Source of the DNA: Acidobacteriota bacterium
Lineage (GTDB): Bacteria; Acidobacteriota; Blastocatellia; Pyrinomonadales; Pyrinomonadaceae
Assembly: GCA_020200135.1 (NCBI GenBank)
Contig: JAIVJI010000113.1
Span: 1-43,224, forward strand
Direction of reading: 5' to 3'
Length of the DNA: 43,224 nt
A model generated the notes under the pieces. The model was not told the DNA's origin and ran no database searches. It saw only the letters and a list, made by a program, of their open reading frames with translations. The stretch's first letter is position 1. Every line of letters starts with the position of its first letter. Below, in pieces: positions 24,591 through 33,927 of this stretch. A program made the translations under genes and the position numbers.

Positions 24591-27238
24591 TTTAGCTCTT
24601 TCACCCTGCGCTCAAGGTCGGCCGCGATTTTCGCGGGGTCTTCGTCGGCGGCGTAGGTGACGGGTGCGCCGAGGCGGACGGTGACGTTGTGCGGGGACGT
24701 GAAGCCGCGCCGGCCCGAGAGCTTCAGCTCCAGCAGGCCGTCGATGCGGACGGGCACGACGGGGATGTCGAGCCTGGAGGCGAGCACGCCGATGCCGCTG
24801 CGGAAGGGGCTCATCCCCGGCGCGTCGGCGCGGATGCCTTCGGGGAAGACGAGCAGGTTGTAACCGCGGTCTACGGACTCGCCGGCGTAGGCGAAGCTGC
24901 GGCGGAAGCCGCTCGCCTTCGGCAGCGAGAAGGTGTTGAAGACGACGACGACCGCGAAGTACTGCGCGAGCCAGCGCAGACGCTTGAGCGGGGGCGTGCC
25001 GGCGGGCGGTCGCCGCCACCAGCGCAGCCGCTCGCCCTCCTGCGCGATGGCGAGGCGGCGGCGGAAGCGGCCGGGCAGCGCCGACATGATGAGCGCGTGG
25101 TCGAAGTACGTGATGTGGTTCGAGACGAAGAGCGCGGGCCCGCGCAACCCCCGCAGGTTCTCGCGCCCCCGGACGCGCGCCCAGCAGAGCAGCGAGGTGA
25201 TGGGGAGCACGACCGCGTAGTAGAAGCCGACGCGGAACCAGCGGACAAGCGCCGTCTGAGTCCAGGCGGGGTACGGGTACTGCTCGGACTCGGCCGCGCC
25301 CGCGCCGCCCGCGCTGACGATGCGCTCGACCTCGCCGACGGTCGTGGCGGCCGTAAAGCTCGCCTCGTCTATCTCGATCTGAAAGCGGTCTTCGAGCGCG
25401 CTCAGCAGCTCGACGCGCCCGAGCGAGTCGAGCTTCAAATCGGTCGAGAGGCTGGCCGACGAGTCGAGCGACGCCGGAACGCTGCCGCCCGCGTCCGCCG
25501 CGAGCGAGGCGATGACCGCCGACGGCTGTGGACTCATGACCGAGGACTGAGGGCCGGGTGCGGGTTGTCCGACAGCGGCGCTCTCAAGATTCGTAGCTCC
25601 GGCGCCGCCCCTCTTCGCCGCGCCGTCCGCGCCGCCGCCGTTCGCGTCCCGCGCGGCGCCGAGCCGTTCGAGGATGTCGCGCTTGCGAACCTTCTGCGTG
25701 GGCGTGCGCGGGAAGTCGGCCTCGGGCCAGACCGTCCAGCGGCGGACGTGCTGGTGTCTGGCGAGCGTCTGGTTGGCGCGCTCGATGGCCGGCGCGGGGT
25801 TCGCGCCCGCCTCGCGCATGATGAGCACGGCCAGCGGCTCGGGGCCGCGCGGGCCTTCGGCGCCGACGACCGCCGACAGACGTACCTCCGGCTGTCGTTC
25901 GAGCGCCGCCTCGATGTCCTCGGGGTAGACGTTGAGGCCGGCGGCGGTGACGATGACGTCCTTCTTGCGCCCACGGAAGTAGATGTTGCCCGCCTCGTCC
26001 ATCGCGCCGAGGTCGCCGGTGCGCAGCCAGCCGCCCTCCTCGCCCAGCGGCACATCTACGTGAGGCGCGCCGCCGCGCCAGTAGCCCGGCGAGACGTTCG
26101 CGCCGCGCACGAGTATCTCGCCCGATTCGTCGAGCTTCAGCTCCTGCCCCGGCAGGGTCTTCCCGATCGAGCCGCGCCCGGTCTTGAAAGGGTGGTTGAC
26201 GGTGACGAGCGACGCCGTCTCGGTCATCCCGTACCCCTGGACGACCGCGAACCCGAGCCGCCGCCAGAACGTCTCCGTCCCTTCGCCGAGCGTCGCGCCG
26301 CCCGTCACGAACGCCCAGCACTTCCACCCGAAGTAGCCGTGGAGCCGCCGGAACATCCAGAGACGCTTGAGCGGGTGCGCGCCCTCCGCCGCTCCGATCT
26401 TGCGGCGCAATCCTTCCAGCCGCCCGCGCGCCTCCTCGCGCCGCTCGACGTGCTCGCGCAGCGTGTCGAGCAGGCGCGGGACGGTGACGAGGACCGAGAC
26501 GCGGCGGCGCCTGACCGTGCCCACTATCTCCGAAGGGTTGAGCGCGTCCTGAAAGATGACCTCGCCGCCGAGGAGTTGCGGGATGAGGATGCCCATGAAC
26601 TGCCCGAAGACGTGGCTGAGCGGGAGCAGGCAGAGGAAGCGGAGGGGCTTCACGAGCCGCACCCAGCGCAGGTACTTCTGCATCTCCTTTTCGAGCGGCG
26701 CGAGGTTGGCGAGCACGTTGCCGTGCGTTAGGCACACGCCGCGCGGCTCGGCCGTCGTCCCCGAAGTGTAGATTATCTCCAGCAGGTCGTCCGGCCCGAC
26801 CTCGTGCGGCTCGAAGGGCTCGGGCGAGCGTCGGGCGAGTGTCTCTTCCAGGTCTTCGAGCGCGATGGTGTGGAGCCCGAGCGCGGCGGCGCGGCACTTC
26901 GTCTCGGCGCTCGTGAGCAGGAGCCGCGCCTGCGTCTGCGCCAGCACGCGCGAGACGAAGTCGGGCGCGCTCTCCACGTCGAGCGGGACGAGCACCGCGC
27001 CGCCGAGCGCGCAGCCGAAGAAGGCCGCGACCCACTCCGGCCCGTTCGCCGCCCACACGAGCACGCGCTCGCCCTTCCCGACGCCGCGGCTTTCAAGCTC
27101 GCGCGCGAAACGGAACGCGTTCTGGGCGACGCGCCCGTACGACCATCGCACGAGCCGCAGCCCCCGCCGGTAAGCGAAGGCCGTCTCGTCGCCCCGCGAC
27201 AGATAATCCCCAAGATAGCTGTTGATGTTCGAACGCAT
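24587..27238 (-). CDS. Acyl-AMP ligase / acyl carrier / PlsC acyltransferase, three-domain fusion
   Basis: From ATG 27238 (AAGGGG 3-8 nt upstream; GTG 27262 would add 8 residues) the product has about 883 residues. The AMP-binding domain has IIYTSGTTAEPRGVCLTHGN, GYGMTETASLVTVNHP, LRTGDLGAMDEAGNIYFRGR and a C-terminal Lys segment PTQKVRKRDIL. An acyl carrier domain follows a low-complexity linker (TDLKLDSLGRVELLSALEDR, the Ser for phosphopantetheine). A PlsC-type acyltransferase ends it, with NHITYFDHAL (HX4D) and VFPEGIRADAPGMSPFRSG. The layout suggests acyl activation, holding on the carrier and transfer to a lipid, in the manner of Aas but with an internal carrier. Hydrophobic segments at the PlsC entry suggest a membrane location. 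Confidence 0.9.
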   Translation of the reverse strand: MRSNINSYLGDYLSRGDETAFAYRRGLRLVRWSYGRVAQNAFRFARELESRGVGKGERVLVWAANGPEWVAAFFGCALGGAVLVPLDVESAPDFVSRVLAQTQARLLLTSAETKCRAAALGLHTIALEDLEETLARRSPEPFEPHEVGPDDLLEIIYTSGTTAEPRGVCLTHGNVLANLAPLEKEMQKYLRWVRLVKPLRFLCLLPLSHVFGQFMGILIPQLLGGEVIFQDALNPSEIVGTVRRRRVSVLVTVPRLLDTLREHVERREEARGRLEGLRRKIGAAEGAHPLKRLWMFRRLHGYFGWKCWAFVTGGATLGEGTETFWRRLGFAVVQGYGMTETASLVTVNHPFKTGRGSIGKTLPGQELKLDESGEILVRGANVSPGYWRGGAPHVDVPLGEEGGWLRTGDLGAMDEAGNIYFRGRKKDVIVTAAGLNVYPEDIEAALERQPEVRLSAVVGAEGPRGPEPLAVLIMREAGANPAPAIERANQTLARHQHVRRWTVWPEADFPRTPTQKVRKRDILERLGAARDANGGGADGAAKRGGAGATNLESAAVGQPAPGPQSSVMSPQPSAVIASLAADAGGSVPASLDSSASLSTDLKLDSLGRVELLSALEDRFQIEIDEASFTAATTVGEVERIVSAGGAGAAESEQYPYPAWTQTALVRWFRVGFYYAVVLPITSLLCWARVRGRENLRGLRGPALFVSNHITYFDHALIMSALPGRFRRRLAIAQEGERLRWWRRPPAGTPPLKRLRWLAQYFAVVVVFNTFSLPKASGFRRSFAYAGESVDRGYNLLVFPEGIRADAPGMSPFRSGIGVLASRLDIPVVPVRIDGLLELKLSGRRGFTSPHNVTVRLGAPVTYAADEDPAKIAADLERRVKELK

Positions 27239-27585
27239 AAACCCCTTGCCGACGAGAGCCACGCCCTATGAATTCCCGCGCGGGCTCACACACAAATTCT
27301 CCGGCCCGCGCGCCCCATTGTCGAGGCCGCGCGCGCCGCCGGAGGGCCGCCTTGTGACACTTTCTCATCTGGCCTGTTGGAGGGGCCTGAGAGAGTCCTG
27401 CTCGGGGCGCGGACGAAATAGAACGCGGAAATTCGTCATTGACATTGGGGTGGAAACGGAATATGTTTCGCGCGCCTGACATCAGCCTCGGCGCCGCCTC
27501 GCATCGAACGGCCTCATAAAGCCATTTTTCTTCCGTTTTAGCACGGATCTGCACCGACCCCTGAGAACCCTACTCCGGAGGCGCC
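27239..27585 (+). promoter_or_regulatory. Intergenic region with a sigma-70 promoter for the CHASE2 gene
   Basis: In this 347-nt gap TTGACA (27439-27444), a 17-nt spacer and TATGTT (27462-27467) form a near-consensus promoter, leaving a leader of about 110 nt before ATG 27586. The GC content falls over 27420-27470. No convincing gene or second hairpin is seen in the rest of the gap. The divergent acyl ligase promoter could lie at about 27240-27330 but no clear boxes are visible. Confidence 0.7.
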
Positions 27586-28839
27586 ATGAGTTGCTCGGGT
27601 AGTCTTACCAGCGACCTCAAGCACTGCGTCCGACACATGGCCGAAGGTGTGCGCCACCAGCTTCGTAGCCGCAGCCGCTCGCACTGGCTGGTCGTGGGCG
27701 TCCTCCTCTTCGGCGGGATGTTCGCGGGGCACGAGCTCGGCCAGAGCGACCTGTGGATAGACCTGCGGTACAGCCTCTACCAGAGCTTCCTACAAGGCAT
27801 TTCATTCCGGGAGCCCTACCCGAAGCGCGTCGTGTTGGTGCTGATCGACGACCAGGACTTCTGGAACGGCAAGTTCGAACACCGCACCCCGCTCAAGCGC
27901 GACGTGTTGGCCGAACTTCTGCTGAAGATCGACGCGGCCAACCCCGAGGTCATCGCGCTCGACGTGGACCTGCGGTCGCACGCGGGGCCGGGGGGGCAGC
28001 CCGGAGACTCGCACTACGAGGGTGAGACGCAGAAGCTGCTCGCCGCCGTCAACTCCGTCTCGAAGAGGCGGACGGTCGTTCTCACCAAGTCGATCAGGTA
28101 CGCCGACGCGACGCACAGGGAGTACGTGGCGGAGCCGTCGGTCTATGACAACTACCCCTTCGAGGGCGCGGGCGTGAAGCCGGGCTACGTCACGCTGCCC
28201 GACGACATCAGGCGCGTCACGCTCGACCTGAAGATGCAGGGGGGCGCGCACCTCGACTCGTTCGCGTCCGCCATCGCGCGCGCCGTCGACGCGCGGTCGC
28301 TCGAGGAGATGCAGGAGCGGGAGGAGGACGCGCTGCCCTACGGGACGTTCATCGCGCCCGAGAAGTTCGTCCAGTACCCGGCGCGTGAGGTGCTCGGGGC
28401 CAACCCCGACCTACCCGCCGACGTGGAGAAGCTCAGGAAGATGTTGGGCTTCAAGATCGTCATCGTCGGCGGGGCGTGGCACCAGTACGGGTTCAAACGG
28501 GGCCCGATGCGAGACGGCCACGCGAGCCCCGTCGGGCGGATACACGGCGCGTTCATCCACGCCAACTATGCGGAGGCCCTGCTCGATTCGCGCACCTACA
28601 GGCCGATGCGCGAGGGGGTGGCCGTGGGCATCGAGTTCGTCTTCTCCGCCGTGCTCGCGCTCGTCTTCAGCCTGCACATCCGCCTCGCCCTGAAGTTCGC
28701 CGCAGCGCTTTTCCTCGGCACCTTCCTCGTCGGGGTGAGCTACGTCTCCTGGCAGAACCTCGGGCTGTTCTTCGACTTCTTCGTCCCGGTCGTCTTACTT
28801 CTCGGCCACGCGGTCATCGACAAGATGCGCGGCGATTAA
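27586..28839 (+). CDS. CHASE2-domain membrane protein without output domain
   Basis: The 417-residue protein has one N-terminal membrane helix (HWLVVGVLLFGGMFAG), a large periplasmic CHASE2 sensor (residues about 50-330: DLRYSLYQSFLQGISFREPY, VVLVLIDDQDFWNGKF, LLLKIDAANPEVIALDVDLR and GRIHGAFIHANYAEALL) and three C-terminal helices (GIEFVFSAVLALVFSLHIR ... FFDFFVPVVLLLGHAVI). CHASE2 modules usually precede a kinase, cyclase or adenylyl output; none follows, as the protein ends KMRGD. It may signal through a partner protein. A promoter lies upstream, and a lipoprotein gene follows after 41 nt. Confidence 0.85.
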   Translation: MSCSGSLTSDLKHCVRHMAEGVRHQLRSRSRSHWLVVGVLLFGGMFAGHELGQSDLWIDLRYSLYQSFLQGISFREPYPKRVVLVLIDDQDFWNGKFEHRTPLKRDVLAELLLKIDAANPEVIALDVDLRSHAGPGGQPGDSHYEGETQKLLAAVNSVSKRRTVVLTKSIRYADATHREYVAEPSVYDNYPFEGAGVKPGYVTLPDDIRRVTLDLKMQGGAHLDSFASAIARAVDARSLEEMQEREEDALPYGTFIAPEKFVQYPAREVLGANPDLPADVEKLRKMLGFKIVIVGGAWHQYGFKRGPMRDGHASPVGRIHGAFIHANYAEALLDSRTYRPMREGVAVGIEFVFSAVLALVFSLHIRLALKFAAALFLGTFLVGVSYVSWQNLGLFFDFFVPVVLLLGHAVIDKMRGD

Positions 28840-28880
28840 GGGCGCGCGCCACCGGAATCTTTTTGGAAGGAGGCGGGACA

Positions 28881-29522
28881 ATGCAGCGGATGCTTACCGG
28901 AGTCACAGCTGTCGCCCTCGCACTGGGGGTGTGGGCGTGCAGCAAGAATAAGGGACCTGTCAACCCGGACAGCGAGGCCCAAGTCACCGAGTCGCGGAAC
29001 GCTGAGACCAGAACTTACATGGCCGACGCGCCGGCCGCTTCGGCAACACCGACACCCGCCGGCACTCCGGCGGATGCGGTCGCTTCCGCCGCCCCGTCTG
29101 CGCCGCGCTGGCCGAACCACAACCAGGCGGCCATGTCCGAGGAAAGGATATTCTGGGGTTCCTGGAGGCTGAAGAAGCGTGACGGGACCATCCTCTCGTT
29201 ATGGATGACGGATCCTTACGCGGCAGGGGCCTTAGCCGAATACGACGAGGCCGGCGGGTCTGTGAAGGTGAGGCAGAGGTGCCGGATCGACGTCTCGCCG
29301 GCGCGGCTGTCGCTGGACTGCATGGAACCTGAATACCTGGAAAATCAGCCCCGACAAGCCTACATGCCGGACAGGCTGCTGTTCGTACGGGGCCCGAGCG
29401 ACCGTGTGAGGGTGTTCGATGCCGCGAACACGGAGATGGGCAGATTGGTCCCCATCGAAGTGTTGGAACACCGACAGTATGAGCGGCCGCCGATGGAAGC
29501 CAGCACAAGGCCAACACCTTAA
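28881..29522 (+). CDS. Lipoprotein of unknown function
   Basis: The 213-residue product begins MQRMLTGVTAVALALGVWAC with a lipobox-like GVWA-C (Cys20), so it should be lipid-anchored. A Thr/Pro/Ala-rich linker (residues about 45-80) precedes a globular domain starting near RIFWGSWRLKKRDGTILSLW, with Cys in RCRIDVSP and LDCMEPEY that could form a disulfide. AAGGAGG (28867-28873) is an ideal ribosome site. I do not recognise a family. It lies 41 nt after the CHASE2 gene and may be cotranscribed with it. Confidence 0.8.
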   Translation: MQRMLTGVTAVALALGVWACSKNKGPVNPDSEAQVTESRNAETRTYMADAPAASATPTPAGTPADAVASAAPSAPRWPNHNQAAMSEERIFWGSWRLKKRDGTILSLWMTDPYAAGALAEYDEAGGSVKVRQRCRIDVSPARLSLDCMEPEYLENQPRQAYMPDRLLFVRGPSDRVRVFDAANTEMGRLVPIEVLEHRQYERPPMEASTRPTP

Positions 29523-29612
29523 GACGACGTTCCCTCGTTCCGAGAGCCGTCTATCGGCAGCCGGCGCGCTAACCTTCCATCCTTCGGGGCGGCTGTGATA
29601 GTATCCGCGCCG

Positions 29613-30182
29613 ATGGAATTCGTCGAGAAGGCGCGCATCATGGACGGCATGCGCATCAACCGTGCGCTGGCCCGGCTCGCGTCCGAAATAGTCGAGGAGA
29701 ACCACGGGGCGGGGCACCTCTACCTGATCGGCATCCAGCGGCGCGGGGTGCCGCTGGCGCACCGCCTCGCCGACAAGATCGCCGACATCGAGGGCGAGCG
29801 GCCGCCCGTCGGCGTCGTCGACATCACGCTCTACCGCGACGACCTCTCGACCGTCGGCGCCAACCCCATCGTCAACCGCACCGACCTCCCCATCGACGTC
29901 GAAGGTCGCAACGTCCTGCTCATCGACGACGTGCTCTACACGGGGCGCACCATCCGCGCCGCGCTCGACCAGCTCATCGACTTCGGCCGGCCGCGCCGCG
30001 TCCAGCTCGCCGTCCTCGTCGACCGCGGTAAGGAGCACCGCGAGCTCCCCATCCAGGCCGACTTCGTCGGGAAGTTCGTGCCGACGAAGAAGAGCGAGAT
30101 CATCAAGGTCATGCTCGAAGACTTCGACGGCGAGGAAGCCGTCGCCATCGTCGAGCGACCCACGGGGCAGGAGGAGGGTTAA
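29613..30182 (+). CDS. pyrR: PyrR: pyrimidine operon regulator / uracil phosphoribosyltransferase
   Basis: PyrR binds UMP and pyr mRNA to cause attenuation and has weak UPRTase activity. From ATG 29613 the product has 189 residues: [49 protein letters not shown] loop [20 protein letters not shown] and [19 protein letters not shown]. It is the first gene of pyrR-pyrB-pyrC. A terminator hairpin follows its stop. I could not find a clear PyrR-binding loop in the mRNA between pyrR and pyrB by eye. Confidence 0.95.
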   Translation: MEFVEKARIMDGMRINRALARLASEIVEENHGAGHLYLIGIQRRGVPLAHRLADKIADIEGERPPVGVVDITLYRDDLSTVGANPIVNRTDLPIDVEGRNVLLIDDVLYTGRTIRAALDQLIDFGRPRRVQLAVLVDRGKEHRELPIQADFVGKFVPTKKSEIIKVMLEDFDGEEAVAIVERPTGQEEG

Positions 30183-30185
30183 ACG

Positions 30186-30210
30186 AGGCGGCCGCCGTGG
30201 CCGCCTTTTT
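30186..30210 (+). terminator. Intrinsic terminator/attenuator between pyrR and pyrB
   Basis: AGGCGGCC (30186-30193), loop GCCGT, GGCCGCCT (30199-30206) and a T-rich run (TTTTTCTTT from 30206) form a compact terminator 4 nt after the pyrR stop. In pyr operons such terminators are controlled by PyrR. I see no obvious antiterminator pairing partner, so attenuation is inferred from position only. Confidence 0.85.
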
Positions 30211-30248
30211 CTTTAGCGCGACTCGGGCGTCACGAACCTTTCGGCCGG

Positions 30249-31090
30249 ATGAAGGCACAGCTCACCAACAGACACCTGCTCGGCATACGCGGCCTCTCGG
30301 CCGAAGAGATCACACACTTCCTCGACACGGCCGAGACGTTCCGCGAGGTCTCCGAGCGCGAGATAAAGAAAGTCCCGACGCTCCGCGGCCGCACCGTCAT
30401 CAACCTCTTCTTCGAGCCCTCGACCCGCACCCGCACCTCGTTCGAGATCGCCGGCAAGCGCCTCTCCGCCGACGTCATCAACATCAGCTCGTCCTCCTCT
30501 TCGGTGACGAAGGGCGAGACGCTCCTCGACACCGCCCGCAACCTCGAAGCGATGTCGCCCGACCTCATCGTCATCCGCCACCCCTCGGCGGGCGCGCCGC
30601 ACCAGCTCGCGCGCGTCTGCCGCGCCTCGGTGGGTTCGCGGCCCTCGCGGGGGGAGGGAAGCTGAGCGTCGCCCGCAGCGTCGAGGAGGCCGTCGAGGGC
30701 GCCGACGTCGTGATGGTCCTGCGCATCCAGCGCGAGCGGCAGGACGAGGCTTTCCTGCCCAGCCTGCGCGAGTACGCCGTACACTACGGTCTGAACATGA
30801 AGCGTCTGGCGTTGGCCAAGCCCGACGCCATCGTCATGCACCCCGGCCCGATGAACCGCGGCATCGAAATCTCTTCGGACGTGGCCGACGGCGCGAGCTC
30901 GCTCATCCTCGACCAGGTCGCCAACGGACTCGCCGTCCGCATGGCCGTGCTCTACCTGCTCGGCGGCGGCGCGGGCGTGTCCAGCGTGCCGGCCTTACAG
31001 CCGAAGGCTGAGGCCGAGGCGAACACCGGGCCCGCGCCCGAGCCGCTCAGCGCCGCCGCGACCGCCGCCCACACCGAAGGCTCGAAGTGA
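30249..31090 (+). pseudogene. pyrB: Aspartate carbamoyltransferase catalytic subunit, deleted and frameshifted
   Basis: ATCase joins carbamoyl phosphate and aspartate. The frame from ATG 30249 ([20 protein letters not shown]) carries [20 protein letters not shown] and [20 protein letters not shown]. At about 30632 the homologous reading moves to another frame: [60 protein letters not shown], ending [10 protein letters not shown] and so on. The whole central part, with HPTQ and the domain hinge (about 70-80 residues in the family), is missing. The enzyme as read cannot work. A functional ATCase would require another copy, or the sequence is misassembled. Overlap of pyrB with pyrC is normal otherwise. 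Confidence 0.9.
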
Positions 31091-31110
31091 ACCCACCGGC
31101 AGGGAGACAG

Positions 31111-32421
31111 ATGAGACTGCTTATCGCCAACGGCTACGTCATCGACCCGACGCAGGGCGTCAACGGCGGCCGCGACGTGCTGATAGAGGACGGGCGCGTG
31201 GCCGCTCTGTTCAAGAGCGGGGAGGCTGCTCCGGAGGGCGCGGAGGTCTTCGACGCGACCGGGCTGGTCGTCGCGCCCGGCTTCATAGACCTGCACACGC
31301 ACCTGCGCGAGCCGGGGCATGAGTACAAGGAGACGGTCGCGTCGGGCGCGGCGGCGGCCGTCGCGGGCGGCTTCACGAGCGTCTGCGCGATGCCCAACAC
31401 CGACCCCGTCAACGACAACCCCGCCGTGACGAGCTTCCTCGTCGAGCAGGCGCTCGCGGCGGGGTTCGCCAACGTCTTCCCCGTCGGAGCCATCACGAAG
31501 GGCTCGAAGGGCGAAGAGCTGGCGGAGATGGGCGAGATGAAGCGCGCCGGCATCGTCGCCGTCACGGACGACGGCCACCCCGTCCCTTCGCCGGGGCTGA
31601 TGCGGCGCGCGATGGAGTACGCGCGCGGCTTCGACCTGACGGTGATGGATCACTGCGACGACAGGACGCTCGCGGCGAGCGGCGTGATACACGAGGGCGA
31701 GTGGTCCCTGCGTCTGGGCCTGCGCGGCCGCCCCGCGCTCGCCGAAGAGTCCGACGCGATGCGCGACTGCGCGCTGGCGGAGCTGACGGGCGCGCGCGTC
31801 CACCTCGCGCACGTCTCGACGCGCGGCGCGGTCGAGGCCGTCCGGCGCGCCAGGGAGCGCGGCGCAGAGGTGACCTGCGAGGTCGCGCCGCACCACTTCA
31901 CGCTCACCGACGCGGCCTGCGAGGGGTTCGACACCGACACGAAGATGAACCCGCCGCTCCGGAGCCGGGGGCACCTCGACGCGATACTCGAAGCCATCGC
32001 CGACGGGACGGTGGACGCCGTCGCGACCGACCACGCCCCACACCACGCCGACGAGAAAGACATCGAATTCGACCACGCGGCCTTCGGCATCACGGGGCTT
32101 GAGACGGCGGTCGGCCTCGCGCTCGACCGCCTCGTCCACGGCGGTCGGGTGACGCTCGAACGCCTCGTCGAGCTGTTCTCGACTAACCCCGCGCGCATCT
32201 TCCGCCTCGAAGGCCGCGGCACGCTCCGCCCCGGCGCTTTCGGCGACGTGACCGTCCTCGACCCCGAGCTACGCTGGACGTTCGACGCCGCGCGCTCGCG
32301 CTCGAAGAGCCGCAACACGCCCTTCGACGGCTGGACGTTTCGCGGCGCGGCGGTCGCGACGGTCGTCGGCGGGCGTGTGGTCTACGTGCGCGAGGGCAGG
32401 GGGGCGGCCGCCTCTGTTTGA
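31111..32421 (+). CDS. pyrC: Dihydroorotase, class I
   Basis: Dihydroorotase closes carbamoyl aspartate to dihydroorotate. From ATG 31111 (AGGGAGA upstream) the product has 436 residues: [18 protein letters not shown] with the binuclear metal HxH, the [16 protein letters not shown] loop, [42 protein letters not shown] and [12 protein letters not shown] with the catalytic Asp. Length and order are complete. It is the third gene of the pyr operon and the only intact biosynthetic one here, since pyrB and pyrF are damaged. Confidence 0.95.
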   Translation: MRLLIANGYVIDPTQGVNGGRDVLIEDGRVAALFKSGEAAPEGAEVFDATGLVVAPGFIDLHTHLREPGHEYKETVASGAAAAVAGGFTSVCAMPNTDPVNDNPAVTSFLVEQALAAGFANVFPVGAITKGSKGEELAEMGEMKRAGIVAVTDDGHPVPSPGLMRRAMEYARGFDLTVMDHCDDRTLAASGVIHEGEWSLRLGLRGRPALAEESDAMRDCALAELTGARVHLAHVSTRGAVEAVRRARERGAEVTCEVAPHHFTLTDAACEGFDTDTKMNPPLRSRGHLDAILEAIADGTVDAVATDHAPHHADEKDIEFDHAAFGITGLETAVGLALDRLVHGGRVTLERLVELFSTNPARIFRLEGRGTLRPGAFGDVTVLDPELRWTFDAARSRSKSRNTPFDGWTFRGAAVATVVGGRVVYVREGRGAAASV

Positions 32422-32544
32422 GCCGGGACGCAAAAACCCGCTCGTCCCGGTAAAAATCCGCCCTGTCACATTTCGCGCGCGCGCGCGCGGCGCGCCGCTG
32501 TAAAAACTCCGGGCAGTCTCATCCACACGGCGGGGCACCCCTGA

Positions 32545-32976
32545 ATGTCGCACACACCCGGCTTCGGTTTCTTCGAGAGGCGTCGAGAGTACGGGGCCGT
32601 CTTCGTCAGGCTGGTCGTCGGTTTCATCCTCGTCTACGGCACGCAGGACAACGTCTTCAGCCACGAGCGCATGACGGAGTTCCGCGACTTCCTCGCGGCC
32701 CGGCGCGTGCCCTACCCGCTCTTCTCCGCGTACCTCTCCGCCTACGCGCAGTTCGCCTGCGGCATCCTCTACGTGCTCGGGCTCTTCGTCAGGCCGGCGG
32801 CGCTCGTGATGGTCATCAACTTCGTCGCGGCGATTCTCATCGCGCACCTCGACACCCCGCTCGACGCCACGCGCCTCGCCATCTGTATGCTCTTCTGCTC
32901 GCTCTTCCTGCTTTTTAACGGGGCCGGCGCGCTCTCGCTCGACAACCGTCTCGGCGGAGGCCGCGGCCGCTGCTGA
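32545..32976 (+). CDS. DoxX-family membrane protein
   Basis: The 143-residue product has four predicted membrane helices (FVRLVVGFILVYG, FSAYLSAYAQFACGILYVLG, PAALVMVINFVAAILI and LAICMLFCSLFLLFNGAGAL) with the family's conserved loop RRVPYPLFSAY between helices 1 and 2. DoxX proteins act in inner-membrane redox or quinone-linked stress pathways; the specific partner is unknown. It starts at ATG 32545 without a strong ribosome site and stands alone; a hairpin-rich gap follows. Confidence 0.85.
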   Translation: MSHTPGFGFFERRREYGAVFVRLVVGFILVYGTQDNVFSHERMTEFRDFLAARRVPYPLFSAYLSAYAQFACGILYVLGLFVRPAALVMVINFVAAILIAHLDTPLDATRLAICMLFCSLFLLFNGAGALSLDNRLGGGRGRC

Positions 32977-33002
32977 AGGCCGCCGGCCCGAAAAAAAGAG
33001 AA

Positions 33003-33192
33003 GAGGCCCGCTGCGCTCTCCCCTTCGCAGCGGGCCTCTCCTCGTGCGGTCGCTCACTTACGTTGTGACAGGGGCGACCGAACCTTGGACTGCCTCTTTC
33101 AGGAGGCTCTCGAATGTCGGTGGGAAGCCCGCCCGCGCTCTCCCCTTCGCTTGCGGGCTTCCTCCGTACCGGCCGCCCCGAGGGGCGGCCGA
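33003..33192 (+). other. Intergenic tract of consecutive hairpins
   Basis: Between DoxX and the convergent glycine-zipper gene there are at least five stem-loops. (a) AGAGGCCCGCTGCG and its partner CGCAGCGGGCCTCT flank CTCTCCCCTT. (b) CGGTCGC and GCGACCG at about 33048-33079. (c) GCCTC TTTCAG GAGGC. (d) GGAAGCCCGC and GCGGGCTTCC around GCGCTCTCCCCTTCGC. (e) GGCCGCCCC GA GGGGCGGCC. The first and fourth share the loop CTCTCCCCTTCG. They may be terminators on either strand or part of a structured RNA. Confidence 0.6.
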
Positions 33193-33204
33193 TCTCGTAA
33201 AAAC

Positions 33205-33927
33205 TTACCTGGCCCTGAACTCGGGCAGCGAGACGGCGCGGTTGAGGATGACGCCGAACTCCGTGCCCGACTTGACGTCCGCCTCCTGCTCCCTCTCGTA
33301 GACCCTCGCGCCGGTGCCGAGCCCGCCGCCGAGGATGGCGCCGATGGCCGCGCCCTTGCCGCCGCCCGCGATGGCGCCGATGATGGCGCCCGTCGCCGCG
33401 CCGCCGCCGATGAAGACCGCGTCGCGCTTGCGGTTACCGCGCCCCGAGACCGTGCCCTCGTTGTCGGAGTTCACGTCGTCGGCCTGGAGGCTCGTCAGCG
33501 ACCCGTTAATGGTGTGGCGGCCGCCGCTCGGCAGCTCGACCTGGTTAAAGGCGACCGTGATGCTGCCCGGCGTGCGCCGCTGCGCGCGCCTCACCGAAGA
33601 GACGCGGCCCCAGACCTTGCTGCCCACGGGCAGCACGTCCACGCCGCCGCCGCCGCCGTAGACCGGCTCGGTCACCGTCGTCGAGAAGCGGTCGCCGACG
33701 CGCGCCGTCTTCGAGTTAAGCTCGGTGTCCATGCGGACGCGGATGACCGTGTCGGCAGGCACCGTGTAGTAACGCACCGGCGGCGTCGTCGCGCGGGCCG
33801 CGGTCGTCCTGCGCCGTGTGTTCCGGCGGCGTTGCGCCGAAGCGTCGGGCACCAGGGTGCCGAACGTCAGAGCGGATAAGGCGAGCAGAACCGTCGCGCG
33901 TTGGGCGAACCTTCTGGTTTTTGTCAT
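33205..33927 (-). CDS. Secreted glycine-zipper protein
   Basis: From ATG 33927 the product has 240 residues: a signal peptide (FAQRATVLLALSALTFGTLV), an Arg/Thr-rich stretch (QRRRNTRRRTTAARATTPPV), a beta-rich domain with DTVIRVRMDTELNSKTARVG, and a Gly zipper near the C-terminus (FIGGGAATGAIIGAIAGGGK then GAAIGAILGGGLGTGARVYE) that may insert in a membrane. Similar proteins with a Gly-zipper tail are usual in Acidobacteriota but of unknown role. A TTG at 33946-33948 is an alternative start. The gene runs convergently with DoxX, separated by the hairpin tract. Confidence 0.8.
   Translation of the reverse strand: MTKTRRFAQRATVLLALSALTFGTLVPDASAQRRRNTRRRTTAARATTPPVRYYTVPADTVIRVRMDTELNSKTARVGDRFSTTVTEPVYGGGGGVDVLPVGSKVWGRVSSVRRAQRRTPGSITVAFNQVELPSGGRHTINGSLTSLQADDVNSDNEGTVSGRGNRKRDAVFIGGGAATGAIIGAIAGGGKGAAIGAILGGGLGTGARVYEREQEADVKSGTEFGVILNRAVSLPEFRAR

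Noticed and set aside
30182..30248. PyrR-binding loop before pyrB
   Set aside because: No sequence close to the consensus anti-antiterminator was found by eye; only the terminator is reported.
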